DNA from: Candidatus Enterovibrio escicola | Lineage (GTDB): Bacteria > Pseudomonadota > Gammaproteobacteria > Enterobacterales > Vibrionaceae | Reading direction: 5' to 3' | DNA length: 64,000 bases | Assembly: GCF_002464935.1 (NCBI RefSeq) | Contig: NZ_NBYY01000016.1 | Location: 31,680 to 95,679, forward strand | Shown: one piece after another, positions 20,854 to 29,777 of the stretch | How the letters are laid out: each line of letters opens with the position of its first letter | Numbering within the stretch: the first letter of the stretch is position 1 | Notes under the pieces: model-generated | Told to the model about the DNA's origin: nothing | Seen by the model: only the letters and a program-made list of their open reading frames with translations | Databases searched by the model: none | Position numbers and translations under genes: made by a program

Positions 20854-21405
20854 CTAATGGATCTTGCCGTATTGAGAGAGGGTGTCACGCGATGCCAGCG
20901 CATGAAAAAAACTACTCAATGATGAATTCGACAAATCACGCCCAAGCCAAACCTGCAGCTGATTGCGCACCCAACTTTTACTCGCATTTTGGGTCAGCAA
21001 TTCCACGATCAAGATGTTTTGCAGGTGCACCATCCAAACTACCAGAGACGGCAGATAAATTTGATTTTGAGCACGAGAGGGAATGAAGGAAACACCATGT
21101 AGCACCCGCAAAATAAAGCGTTATTGCTCGGCGCTGCAGGTGACATAAATCTCAAAGAAAGGTTTGATCAGCCGACACCCATCCAGCCACTCTTCAAAAC
21201 TGTCCGCATCAAGGGCATCCAGCTCCGCCGTAAAGTGCGGCACCACAATTCGCAGCTGGCGTTCCTTTCTCAACGTTTCGAGGCGTCGCCATAACTACAA
21301 CCACAGTTCAGGACCAAGGTAATCGGCAATCATCTTCCAGTGGGAAGAAAGTTTCAAACAAGAAACCGCTGCTGCCAACTCTTGGGCACTTAGTGAATAT
21401 TCTAA
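20854..21405 (-). pseudogene. Unrecognised phage gene with several stops
   Basis: Readings include LEYSLSAQELAAAVSCLKL, WRRLETLRKERQLRIVVPHF, DSFEEWLDGCRLIKPFFEI and, in an open 3' part, NILIVELLTQNASKSWV and LSNSSLSSFFHALASRDTL. They lie in the same frame direction with stops between. It ends 10 bp before the next phage gene, so it was probably in one operon with it. Confidence 0.4.
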
Positions 21406-21429
21406 TTTGGTGCAGTTATCTAGGTACCT

Positions 21430-21460
21430 ACCTCCCCCTGTGGGGGAGGTGTGTTTTCCT
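21430..21460 (+). terminator. Strong GC hairpin, terminator-like
   Basis: ACCTCCCCC and GGGGGAGGT form a perfect 9-bp stem with loop TGT, followed by GTGTTTTCC. It stands just upstream of the minus-strand phage operon. Confidence 0.4.
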
Positions 21461-21646
21461 ATGCCGAGCCCCCACCCCTAGAGATGAGACCTGATGATCA
21501 TGAAGACAAAGGGGGATTTCTAAGATTGAGCTGCGCATTATACAAACCTCCGTGAATTCTCAACCGAGTAATCACAAGAGCTCGGGCACCTCAGTAGATA
21601 GATGAACTGCACATATTGTGTTTATGTGCAGTTCAAATAGATAAAT

Positions 21647-21835
21647 TTAGTGTTCGCCTTCCATCATCTGCAAGACCTCAACCAATTTACCATCGATAGA
21701 TGGTAATAAGAAAAACAACGATTCGCCAGTAAAGTTCTCAAGAGGCCCGTCTTGTTGCCCAGCCAGTACTGAGAGACCATGGATCATAAGATGAGCTTCG
21801 TTAATAAGGGAGTGTGAATCACTAGAAGTTGGCAT
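21647..21835 (-). CDS. Small phage/satellite protein, DUF3077-like
   Basis: The 62-residue frame starts at ATG 21835 behind AAAGGGG. MPTSSDSHSLINEAHLMIH, LSVLAGQQDGPLENFTG and LPSIDGKLVEVLQMM follow the layout of short DUF3077-type proteins common in prophages. The frame extends upstream to 21964 as MVGWARLPRQAVSFLMVV, which is reminiscent of Ash-type readings of P4-like satellites. Inverted repeats around ACCATCAAAAAGGGGC in that leader (21840-21920) could be control signals. Confidence 0.45.
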   Translation of the reverse strand: MPTSSDSHSLINEAHLMIHGLSVLAGQQDGPLENFTGESLFFLLPSIDGKLVEVLQMMEGEH

Positions 21836-21964
21836 AGGAGCCCCTTTTTGATGGTTAATATCACCACTCAGAGGTGTTAATCGCTGGGGTGGTGAGCTGA
21901 ACAAGGTTAACACTACCATCAAAAAGGAAACGGCCTGCCGAGGCAGCCTCGCCCAACCCACCAT

Positions 21965-22269
21965 AATTCAGATGTGCTAAAGCTTACGCATAAAAAACCA
22001 GCAAAATGCTGGCGACTACGCGCCTTTTTGATGTTCGGAGTGTTAATTCCAGCACTGGATTTTGCCAGTACACCGCCAGTGTAAGCTGCTCATTTTATTA
22101 CTGTCAAGCACTGAATACATTACGTGACCAATATCACGCCTTAGGGTTTGATCGTTATATTTAACAGTTCCCTAACATCGCAAGAATACCCGCCAGCGCC
22201 CAGTATATCTGATATGTGGAAATAAGTTAAAGACAGGTTATATGTGTTCTAAGAGTTAAAACGCCTCTA
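21965..22269. other. Non-coding stretch between phage gene and CRISPR remnant
   Basis: No gene. A hairpin-like GCCAGCATTTTGCTGG lies near 22000, and short repeats of CCAGTG near 22060-22085. The first spacer-length segment beyond the single CRISPR repeat would be 22238-22269. No second repeat follows it. Confidence 0.4.
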
Positions 22270-22297
22270 TTTCTAAGCTGCCTGTGCGGCAGTGAAG
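22270..22297 (-). CRISPR. Single remaining type I-F CRISPR repeat
   Basis: Read on the minus strand this 28-bp segment begins TTCACTGCCGCACAGG after one altered base and ends GCAGCTTAGAAA. That is the type I-F repeat of gammaproteobacteria with only its first G changed to C. It keeps the CTGCC...GGCAG stem that Cas6f recognises. No further repeat is found within about 300 bp on either side, so the array has collapsed to one unit. Confidence 0.85.
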
Positions 22298-22434
22298 GGT
22301 AGATAATATAGCTGTAGCGCTTATTTTTAAAGAGCTGGGATGAAATTAGGCGAAAAAATAGGGTTTTTCCGCTTAATTTAAACCATTAAAAATCAATAGG
22401 TTAAGAATGTGCTAAAAAATATGGTATTAGACAA
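22298..22434 (-). promoter_or_regulatory. Probable CRISPR leader
   Basis: An AT-rich segment between cas6f and the repeat contains, on the minus strand, GGAAAAACCCTATTTTTTCG and CTCTTTAAAAATAAG. These resemble type I-F leaders, which occupy the same position downstream of cas6f. Confidence 0.55.
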
Positions 22435-22989
22435 TTAAAACCAAGGAACAGTGGCTTCTATGCTTAATCCATAGCTGAAAAAGTGACCCGTGGTGGGTTT
22501 ATCTTGCTGTTCTCCGCGTTGAAAAAAAAGCCGGATCTCTTGATTTGTGGACTGGCTCTTTATTTGAATGAAGGGCAAAGAGAGTCGCTTTTGCTTAAAA
22601 TCTGGAATTTTGTGCAGAGCCTCATCTTCAATCAACCAACCTTTAAATATGGCGCGTCTACGGATGTTTGGAGGGCTTTTCTGTTGTACTCGAAACGTGG
22701 TGTGATACCCTTGTATGTTATCTGGCACGGGAGAGATATTATTGACCGATGTGTAATCGCGTAAACCTTTAAGCCATGGTTGCGTCATCAAGCGATCCAG
22801 TGTATGACGAGTACCGTGAAGGCGTAATACCTCACCCAGCATTGTTCCATATTTTGGAAAACTGACGACCACGTCACCACCGGCGTGTTCTACCAAAGCG
22901 CGATGCAGTTTCGCGAACAAATTGTTTATCAGTGCGGGACTGGAGATTTCCGCATCAGGAAGAACAACAATATCTATGTAGTTATCCAT
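22435..22989 (-). CDS. cas6f: CRISPR RNA endonuclease Cas6f (Csy4)
   Basis: Cuts type I-F precursor crRNA 3' of the repeat hairpin and stays bound to it. The 184-residue product is the normal length (P. aeruginosa Csy4, 187). It follows that protein throughout: MDNYIDIVVLPDAE, NNLFAKLHRALVEHAGG with the catalytic histidine at about residue 29, PWLKGLRDYTSV, an arginine-rich helix NIRRRAI, QIKSQSTNQEIRLFFQRG and the ending LSIEATVPWF. ATG 22989 is chosen over an upstream GTG; it follows the csy3 stop by 2 bases. It is the only full-length, uninterrupted cas gene here; csy1, csy2 and csy3 are all broken. Confidence 0.93.
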   Translation of the reverse strand: MDNYIDIVVLPDAEISSPALINNLFAKLHRALVEHAGGDVVVSFPKYGTMLGEVLRLHGTRHTLDRLMTQPWLKGLRDYTSVNNISPVPDNIQGYHTTFRVQQKSPPNIRRRAIFKGWLIEDEALHKIPDFKQKRLSLPFIQIKSQSTNQEIRLFFQRGEQQDKPTTGHFFSYGLSIEATVPWF

Positions 22990-22991
22990 GA

Positions 22992-23833
22992 TCACTTTCC
23001 GAAGACCCCGCCGCGAATCAGCATAGCGATGACGTAGTGTTGTTGTTCGTTCGATGGCGCTTGTCCTTTTAAGTTCCAGTTCTTGAGTAAGGTATAGAAA
23101 TCTGTTTTATCTTTTGGTTTTCTGTAAGCAAAGCCGCGATTGGTCACGCTTCCATAGGGTTCAATGGCGATAGGGACAAACTCGCTAGCGTCAGTTCGCC
23201 TAAGCAGCTAAAAGCGTCCACTTTGATTAACGTCGGTTTTTCACCCATTAACCCTTGTTCGATAGCGGCTACCAGTTGGGACAGTTGGTCATTACTTTGG
23301 TTGAAATCTCGAAGTGAAAATTATTGTGCATTAAATACCCATTGTTTTTCGGCATGTGAAATACGCACTTCTACTTGCTCTGCGCCTACACGATTCCGCC
23401 ATAGGAATCGACCGTTTGCAAGATTGGTTGCAAAGCGAAGCGCCAGCGCACTGAAGCCATTTTCCTGAACATATTGAGAAATCAGGCCAGCAAGGGCTTT
23501 TTAGTAATCGGGATTGTTGCATGTTGAGGGAACCGACAAATCACCTATAACACGCAGACTAAAGTTGACTTTTAGTGTGTCTGCATTGAACGGCAGTGCC
23601 GCATTATCGACGGTTTGAAGGTTAGCTTTGTCTACTTTGACATCAATTTTACTGGCTGCCGCACCCTTTACACGGTTTGAGATGGTGCCTCTGACGGATT
23701 TCTCAATCACATTCACTGCTTTCCATTGTGTTGTATCGGCGCGTTGCTCCCAGTTGCCTGATGACAATAGCGCATCTGAGCAGGCAAGCGTGGATTCGAA
23801 TGCAAGTACCAAAGGGGTAGTTAAGTTTGTCAT
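22992..23833 (-). pseudogene. csy3: Cas7f (Csy3) backbone protein, stops and internal deletion
   Basis: Would form the crRNA-coating backbone of the type I-F Cascade complex. Readings: [110 protein letters not shown]. Three in-frame stops occur (near 23500, 23320 and 23210). Relative to P. aeruginosa Csy3 about 45 residues are missing before the EPYGSV motif. Dead as a protein, though the family is unmistakable. Confidence 0.88.
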
Positions 23834-23845
23834 GGGATTATTTCC

Positions 23846-24772
23846 TTATCCTAAAAAATCATCGTCTAGATTAATAGGATCAACGTTTGTGGAGAGTTGC
23901 GATTGGGTATGGCAAACATAAAATGGATCACGGTATGTGTGCTACCACAAGGCTTGCTGCATCGACTCTAGGCGGCTCGGGCTCCCGACCCATTCACCGA
24001 CGCTGTAAATCGCCTCAACAAAACTCACGGGGGGGTCATTGTATCGCGCGTTCGCAACGTCGCCCTTCCCGTATGTCGGTGCGATCTTTTTATAGCCTAT
24101 TTGAATCGGCACCAAGTAACCTTCGAAGGGCGATTTAACGCGTTGCCATTGAACCTTCAGGTTTTCTTTGTGCTCTTCTTCCGATGAGGAAATGTCTGTT
24201 GCTTGGTACTTGAGCGCAGAGAAATCAAGCCAGTTTTGTAGGTTAGTATCGTTGCTTTGTTAATTTTATTGTTCGAGGTAATGGCTGCGATCAATCAAGA
24301 TAAATCCGGGCAGTAGACGCCGTAGTAGCTTCGTGTGAGGTTCATCCGTGAAGTAGCAAGAACCAATATCAGTAATCGAACCGCCTGCGAGTTTATTGCG
24401 TTCCGCCAATCGCTTCACGAAATCAGATTGTGCGCGTTCCAATTCGTCTGTTACGCGATTAACGCCGTTGCACTCAATGATCAACGACACCGTAAGGTGC
24501 ATGCGGCCCTCTTCTACAATCGGTGCTGTTTTTCCTTTTTTGGTCAATGGATTGCGAGTGAGGGAAAAAGCAAATGGTTCGGACGCATTCTCTCTATGGG
24601 CGTGTACTTGATGCTGGTTGCAAACGATAGCGCATGAATTAAGGTTAAATCCGAATTCACTGCGCACGGCGTGACGCGATAGGGCATGAACAAAACCCAA
24701 AAAATGGCTAACGGCTGGAAATCCCCATGTCATGCCAGAAATGGCGTTGGCGTTGCCAAATGGCGATATCAT
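23846..24772 (-). pseudogene. csy2: Cas5f (Csy2), N-terminal deletion and double stop
   Basis: Would cap the crRNA 5' end in Cascade. Readings: NANAISGMTWGFPAVSHFLG, FSLTRNPLTKKGKTAPIVE, RLLPGFILIDRSHYLEQ, two TAA stops near 24266, then WLDFSALKYQATDISSSEE and GYLVPIQIGYKKIAP, with the carboxyl end in another frame. Just before NANAIS the frame runs into csy1 sequence. The first 10-15 residues of Csy2 and the end of Csy1 have therefore been removed by one deletion. Confidence 0.85.
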
Positions 24773-25804
24773 TAATCACTTGCTCGCCAATTTGTTCAAC
24801 CATGCGCTGAATGTATTTGCAGCGTCGAAGGTTGCTCGGTTTGTGGAGAATACAAAGCATAAAATCAGCAATGCGTTTAACGGTTCGTTCCGTGTTGAAC
24901 AGCAAGGACGAATGGTTGAACAGCTGGTTATTGTCTTTAGGCTGCTATTGTTGATTACGCCAAGTTAGTGGGCGAGTATCGAGTAAGTAGGTCCTTCCGC
25001 CTCGACCGCTATTGAGCTGTGACACGTTCAGTGGGTTAAAGCCACCCCTGATGGTGACGGCGAGATTGGGGTACGCACCAATAGGCTTTTACAAGGCATG
25101 TTGGCTTTTTTTGCGTCCCTCCCTGCCTTCATTTCTTGGCTGAAACTACTGGGGTTGATCTCACTGTATAGTGCTTGCGAAAACGACGATGAGTACATAG
25201 GAGCAAGAAGATGATATTCGCCTTGCGCGACAGGAAAGTACACTTGTTTAGCCAAGGTGTGGCTGCTAGGCGCTGTACTTTGCAACGCTTGTTTTAACCC
25301 ATAATGCCATTGTTGCAACTGCTCTGGCGTTTTGGACAAGGATGACAGCGGTTCAATACTGTCTTCCTGCAAGTACGCTAATAAGCTCTTTCCAGTGTCA
25401 TCTTTGAGTTGCAATAAACGGGCAACATATATCTTGTCTACAGGGCCGACTGCATCAACTGCGGGATTATCGATAGAAAATATATCTACGTAACGCGGGT
25501 TGCTACCCAAGTTTTCTGCCCACACACTACTGCCTTTGGCAGCACTGTGACTGAACTTGATGGCATGCGTCGCCATGCTGATTTTCTCCGCGCGGTTTGC
25601 TGCGCTGTCTACCCAGTGGGTAACGGTAAAATCAAATTCTAGTTTGGCGACTTTGGCTGCTAGGTTAGCGTCAAAGATATCGGCATCTTCAGCTGATGTA
25701 ATTTTTGCTTTTTCTTTGTCGCATTCTTTTTCGAGCGCATCTACTTCCACTGCACGTTTATCGGCTATGTATTGCTCGATCTGTTTGGTTAACGTTGTGG
25801 GCAT
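24770..25804 (-). pseudogene. csy1: Cas8f (Csy1) large subunit, frameshift, stop and C-terminal deletion
   Basis: Large subunit of type I-F Cascade, which recognises PAM. The first 235 residues are open (VDSAANRAEKISMATHAIKF, LLAYLQEDSIEPLSSLS, SHTLAKQVYFPVAQGEYHLL). A frameshift near 25100 then leads to AYPNLAVTIRGGFNPLNVSQ, LLDTRPLTWRNQQ with a TAG, and FNTERTVKRIADFMLCIL. About 100 carboxyl residues are missing where csy2 begins. The sequence resembles the separate Csy1 of I-F1 systems, not the fused Cas8-Cas5 of Tn7-associated I-F3. No cas1 or cas2-3 is left upstream. Confidence 0.85.
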
Positions 25805-25889
25805 TTATCCTCCTATTCAAAAAGTGATCTGATGAACCTCGTTACAACATATGCCAGCAAGTGCTTTACGATTCTTCTAGCTCACTTCT

Positions 25890-26040
25890 GGGTCGTATGT
25901 TCAATAAGTTGATTTCCATATAGAAAATGAATTCTTTTATGGATTACAAATCCTTATTAAGACACATGATATCTGCAACAGTCGACAACTGAGTTGCCTG
26001 TCATACCAACTAACCATTCAACTTATTGAATACATAACCC
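25890..26040. repeat. MITE-like repeat, copy 1
   Basis: 151 bp with imperfect inverted ends GGGT...TTCAATAAGTT / AACTTATTGAA...AACCC. A similar copy lies at 48327-48471. Related single ends occur near 38355, 43866 and 63028 beside IS30-like debris, so an IS30-type transposase may have moved it. Here it separates csy1 from the tnpB relic. Confidence 0.65.
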
Positions 26041-27010
26041 AAATACCGTTCGCCCGTACCAATTTGCTTTATATTCTAATTGCCTTACAATTTCACCAAA
26101 ATTAGCATCGTATATGTGTTTAGATAACGTACGGTTTTTAACCATATTTTTAACTTTTAATAACTCAATACCTATAACTTGGTTTTCATTTACAAGTTTT
26201 GATGTCATTTTATGAGTAAAGTCTTTACGTGAATTAGCTATTCTTTCATGGATCTTAGCAACAACAAACTTTTGCGTATTAAAGTTATTTGAGCCTTTTT
26301 TTCTTGGCTAATTGACGTGATGCCTTGGCTAACTTTTTAGCGTATTTATTGGTTGTTCTGGGGTTATTAACCTTAATGCCATCCGAACAAATAGTTAAAT
26401 CTTTAATGCCAACGTCTACACCTACGATTTTATTAACTACAGGAAGTTGATTGATGCTTTCTTTAACTAAAATTGAAACGAAATACTTACCTAATTTAGT
26501 TTTAGATACGGTAAGTGAGCTAGGTGTTCCGGTGAACGAACGTGACCACTTTATTTTCAGTGGTTGCTTCATCTTAGAAAGCGTTAACGCTTGCTTGTTT
26601 TTGTCCCACTTAAAGCCATTACTCATGTAACTGTCTGATTGATGATTGTGTTTATTTTTAAATTTAGGATAACCAAAGCCTGATTTAAAAAAAGACTTAA
26701 ATCCTTTATCAAGATGCTTTAACACTTGCTATAATAGGATGCTTGAAACGTCCCTCAACCATGAAAAATCAGTATTCTTTTTAAGTGACGTTAGGTTTTT
26801 ACTCCAATCGTTATAGTTCGTTTTATTACCTAAATCATATTGTTCTTTTGAGAAACCTAGAGCTAAATTATAAGTAAATCAAACATAGCCAAACGTTTGA
26901 ACAAGCATTAGTGCTTGCTCATTATTTGGGTAGAACCTGTATTTTAATGCGATTAATTTAATTTGGTCGTATTTATAATTAAGTGTTGCTTTACTGAATC
27001 TTAAATCCAA
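26023..27010 (-). pseudogene. tnpB: IS605-type TnpB (OrfB), broken and C-terminally truncated
   Basis: RNA-guided nuclease of IS200/IS605 elements, ancestor-like to Cas12. Readings: IKLIALKYRFYPNNEQAL, GFKSFFKSGFGYPKFKNK, IVGVDVGIKDLTICSDG (RuvC-I aspartate), and NQVIGIELLKVKNM (RuvC-II glutamate region, usually IExLxVKxM). The zinc finger and RuvC-III aspartate are missing: the frame ends NWYGRTVFGLCIQ next to the MITE-like repeat. At least two frame breaks occur upstream of the first conserved block. It lies back to back with tnpA. Confidence 0.75.
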
Positions 27011-27061
27011 AATAATACTTGGTCTAGTTAAATAATAACGCACAATAATGAACAACAAGTA

Positions 27062-27454
27062 CGCAAAGGTAGGCACTGCGTAAGTGCATTACATGCCAAC
27101 TTGGTTTTTGTTACAAAATACAAAAGAAAGGTATTTAATGACGATATTCTAAATCAGCTAAAAATAATATTAGAGGAAACTTGTCAAGATTTTGAGGTTA
27201 ATTTGACTGAATTTAATGGTGAAAAAGATCACGTTCATTTACTTGTTGAGTATCCTCCAAAAGTGCAACTCAGTAAGTTAATTAACTTACTGAAAGGGGT
27301 TAGCTCTAGGCTTATGAGAAAAGAATACCCTAAAATTTATCGTTACTTATGGAAAGGTGCTTTGTTGTCGCCAAGTTATTTTTCAGGGTCGTGTTTAGAG
27401 GTTAACCTTGAAATTCTAACCAAATATATAGAGCAACAAAATCGCCCTGAGTAA
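27062..27454 (+). CDS. tnpA: IS200/IS605 transposase TnpA (Y1 HUH), start degraded
   Basis: Single-strand transposase. HUH motif in EKDHVHLLVEYPPKVQLS, then INLLKGVSSRLMRKEYPKI and the carboxyl helix with the nucleophile tyrosine in ILTKYIEQQNRP. The open frame extends upstream to RKGRHCVSALHANLVFV, the normal beginning of this group, but no in-frame ATG remains. The nearest start would be TTG 27101, which drops those residues. It is divergent from tnpB, as in IS605. Probably damaged at the start but otherwise intact. Confidence 0.7.
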   Translation, partial: RKGRHCVSALHANLVFVTKYKRKVFNDDILNQLKIILEETCQDFEVNLTEFNGEKDHVHLLVEYPPKVQLSKLINLLKGVSSRLMRKEYPKIYRYLWKGALLSPSYFSGSCLEVNLEILTKYIEQQNRPE

Positions 27455-27484
27455 TATTTACTGCTACGCCGTAATGCCTTACAT

Positions 27485-27504
27485 CCCCGCCATAAATGAC
27501 GGGG
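27485..27504 (+). repeat. IS605 right-end hairpin
   Basis: CCCCGCCATAAATGACGGGG forms an imperfect subterminal palindrome 30 bp after tnpA, the position of the right-end hairpin bound by TnpA in this family. Confidence 0.6.
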
Positions 27505-27519
27505 TCTTACGGCTAAGTA

Positions 27520-27819
27520 ATGAAATCATTAATGGATAAGGTGTGTGCAGATTTTGAGGCCGAAATTGTCGAGTTCAATGGCGAGCAAGATCATGTTCAT
27601 TTACTGGTTAATTATCCACCTAAGGTAGCCATATCAAAATTGGTAAATAGCTTGAAGGCTGTATCAAGTAGAAAGCTAAAGCAGCACCTCCCTGAGTTGC
27701 ATAAGCCCGCTTACATGAAAGATGCGCTATGGTCGCCAAGTTATTTTGCTGGTTCTGTTGGAGGTGCGCCGCTTGAGGTGTTGAAACGATATATTGAGCA
27801 ACAAGATAGACGGCATTAG
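27520..27819 (+). pseudogene. tnpA: Second IS200/IS605 tnpA, 5' truncated
   Basis: The frame opens just after the end hairpin of the previous IS. It keeps the HUH motif (EQDHVHLLVNYPPKVAIS), LVNSLKAVSSRKLKQHL, WSPSYFAGSVGGAPLEVL and the tyrosine in KRYIEQQDRRH. The first about 35 residues, VFVTKYRRKVF in relatives, are missing. It is a different lineage from the upstream tnpA (GGAPLEVLK is present here), so this is an older copy cut by the newer element. Confidence 0.7.
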
Positions 27820-27853
27820 GCCGCTTCGCGGCCTTGAGCTATCCCTCGCCCAC

Positions 27854-28117
27854 CTAGAAGGAAGGCGCTTCCCGCTCAATTTCGATAAATAGTACATCAC
27901 CTTCATGTATCAGGGTCACATCCACACCGTCACCCTTGATCACATACCCCGCATATCGGTTGAATTGAATCACATCCCCCACCACAATTTCCCTAACCTT
28001 CAGGCCAACGGCAACCACTGTGGCTTTGCTTGATGGTGAACTAGGAATAAAGAAGCCTTTTTGTTCCTGTTCCTCTGCTTTTCTTTGAATCGCAATATAA
28101 TCATGCAACGGTTTTAT
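27854..28117 (-). CDS. GroES-like phage co-chaperonin, start codon mutated
   Basis: About 88 residues with the GroES layout: KPLHDYIAIQRKAEEQEQ, a mobile-loop-like GFFIPSSP, ATVVAVGLKVREIVVGDVI, FNRYAGYVIKGDGVDVTL and HEGDVLFIEIE. Host GroES has the same RPLHDRVxVKR and VGDxVxF pattern, so this is a diverged phage version. The expected start coincides with ATA at 28115-28117, overlapping the TAA of the upstream recombinase. One G-to-A change in an original ATGA overlap would explain both. Translation might begin at TTG 28108. Confidence 0.6.
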   Translation of the reverse strand: MKPLHDYIAIQRKAEEQEQKGFFIPSSPSSKATVVAVGLKVREIVVGDVIQFNRYAGYVIKGDGVDVTLIHEGDVLFIEIEREAPSF

Positions 28118-29096
28118 CTACACACTGCACCGCCTTTTTTCATGGCCTTCAACAGTTCGCTCACGGGTGTATTCATCTTGCCCAGAGGATTGCCCTTATC
28201 AATCACCGCTGTCATTTTCTTCATTGCTAAGTGGGTGTATATCTCGGAGGTTTTAGAGTCTGCATGCCCATTAATGCTTGTATCTGCAGTGTGGCAGTAT
28301 CCGACTCAGTCAATTCGGTACCAAATAAATGGCAGATTGCATGAGCATGGGCATGTTCCTCTGGTAGTCCGGCAATAAGCGCATAACGTTTGATCATTCG
28401 ATCTATCGCCCTTGGTGACATCCGTCGGTTTTCACCTCTATGCTCCCACTCGGGAACATGACGATTTCTTAAATTGATGAACAACACCTGATCGCCATTC
28501 ATGAGTAAGCTGTCTATGTAATCCAATTCTTTATGTCCAAGATACGCCTGCAGCAATAGCATTGCTTCACTAGGAACAGGCACCAACCTTTCTTTGTTTC
28601 CCTTTTCCAATACCCGAATTGCCAACCGGTCAGCGTTGTCATATTTGTACCAAATAAGCTGCGATTCATTCAGCCCACACATACCACTGACACGAAAACC
28701 GCACCCCATCATCAACGCTAAAATTGCGCTATCACAAATACCTGATAAAGAATCAAGATCAGGCTGCATCAATAGTGCCTCAGCACTATCCAGGCCCATA
28801 AACCGTGGTAATCGCCGACCAATTTTTGGATAAACAAGATCATCTGACGGGTTTGAACTGATTAACCGGCGTTTAGACAACCATCGATAAAAACCTCTAC
28901 TCGCAGCCACTGCCACTTTGCGTGATGCAGCGGCATAGCCCTTGCGATGCATCCAACCACCGGAAAAATTTTCTAACTTACTCAACGTTGCATCGAGATA
29001 TTCACCATTAAGGAAAACCCCTAGCTGTTCTAAGTATTTGCGGTATTTCTTTACCGTTCTAGCGCTGCTAGTTCTCGTTTTCTTTCTTCCAAACAA
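28114..29096 (-). pseudogene. Tyrosine recombinase near attR, catalytic R-to-C and frameshift
   Basis: SAM-like amino domain (TVKKYRKYLEQLGVFLNG, GYAAASRKVAVAASRGFYRW) and catalytic domain with arginine in MMGCGFRVSGM and lysine in VLEKGNKERLVP. The HxxR box reads HAICH, where relatives have HALRH, so the second arginine is cysteine. Near 28270 a frameshift splits GHADSKTSEIYTHL, which holds the last histidine and the tyrosine. The frame then continues MKKMTAVIDKGNPLG to the stop at 28114-28116. The amino start may also be shifted (MIIEYVDLKHVDQFLVW in another frame). This is a second integrase in the island besides the one at 18516. Confidence 0.75.
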
Positions 29097-29155
29097 GGAA
29101 CTGATCTACATGTTTTAGATCAACGTATTCAATTATCATTTCGGTGGCATGGGCA

Positions 29156-29330
29156 AAAAAACTCATGGAGTTATGGATACCCTTGATTAGAACTCACAGA
29201 CCCCAGTATCTACGCGGTTCCAAGGTAAAAAGAGGGCTTTGGTTAATCCATGGGTTAACTCATGGGTTAACTCATGGGAGAGTAAAAAACTCATGGAACA
29301 AAAAATCAGTCCTCTGTGTAACCCATGGGT
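29156..29330 (+). repeat. Cluster of CATGG direct repeats
   Basis: ACTCATGG-type units occur at about 29159, 29246, 29258, 29270, 29289 and 29321. The central three are exact 12-bp tandem units CATGGGTTAACT. Related TTCATGGAG and TTTATGGGG units follow near 29468 and 29488. They lie directly upstream of the recombinase gene. They could be iterons, recombinase arm sites or an operator; nothing in the sequence decides this. Confidence 0.5.
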
Positions 29331-29339
29331 GCTCAATTT

Positions 29340-29777
29340 AGCCATTTCCTATTTTTCTAGCCGCTTATTCTCTCTCTATCTCTCTCTTCTTATTAAATAA
29401 AGAAAGAAAAGAAAGAGAAGGTAGCGAAAACAGCACAAAATTGAACATGTGGAGAAAAAGGCACAATTCATGGAGAAATCGACGCAATTTATGGGGGATA
29501 AAAAGTGATGAAGCCAGTAATAACGCGGGTTAGAACAAAATAGCCCACAAGTCCACAACTCAGAACAATATCCTGCGGTCTCAGAGTTGCGCCCAGACGC
29601 TCGCCCCGCCATTTTATTTTTCAAGCTAAAAACCTATTTTAGCGCCAGAAACCTCTCAGGGGGTACGGGAAAATATACAACACTGGATGGAAAGCCGCCT
29701 TTCTTATGATCGTGTTGCGGTGTTAAAGGATCGGTAGCGAGAGAACGCCATCTTAAGAGTTTTCCAGCGAGATAAGA
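29340..29777. other. Region between recombinase and endolysin
   Basis: A purine/pyrimidine run (CTCTCTC then AAAGAAAGAAAAG) at 29370-29420. A short coding-like plus-strand piece, VRENIQHWMESRLSYDRV, with a stop then ENAILRVFQRDKN at 29660-29775, may be the end of a phage gene. Nothing else recognised. Confidence 0.3.

Noticed and set aside
24266..25804. A CRISPR-associated Tn7-like transposon (type I-F3) because cas1 and cas2-3 are absent
   Set aside because: No TnsA/B/C or TniQ sequence is seen, Csy1 and Csy2 resemble separate I-F1 proteins, and their contact is an out-of-frame deletion.
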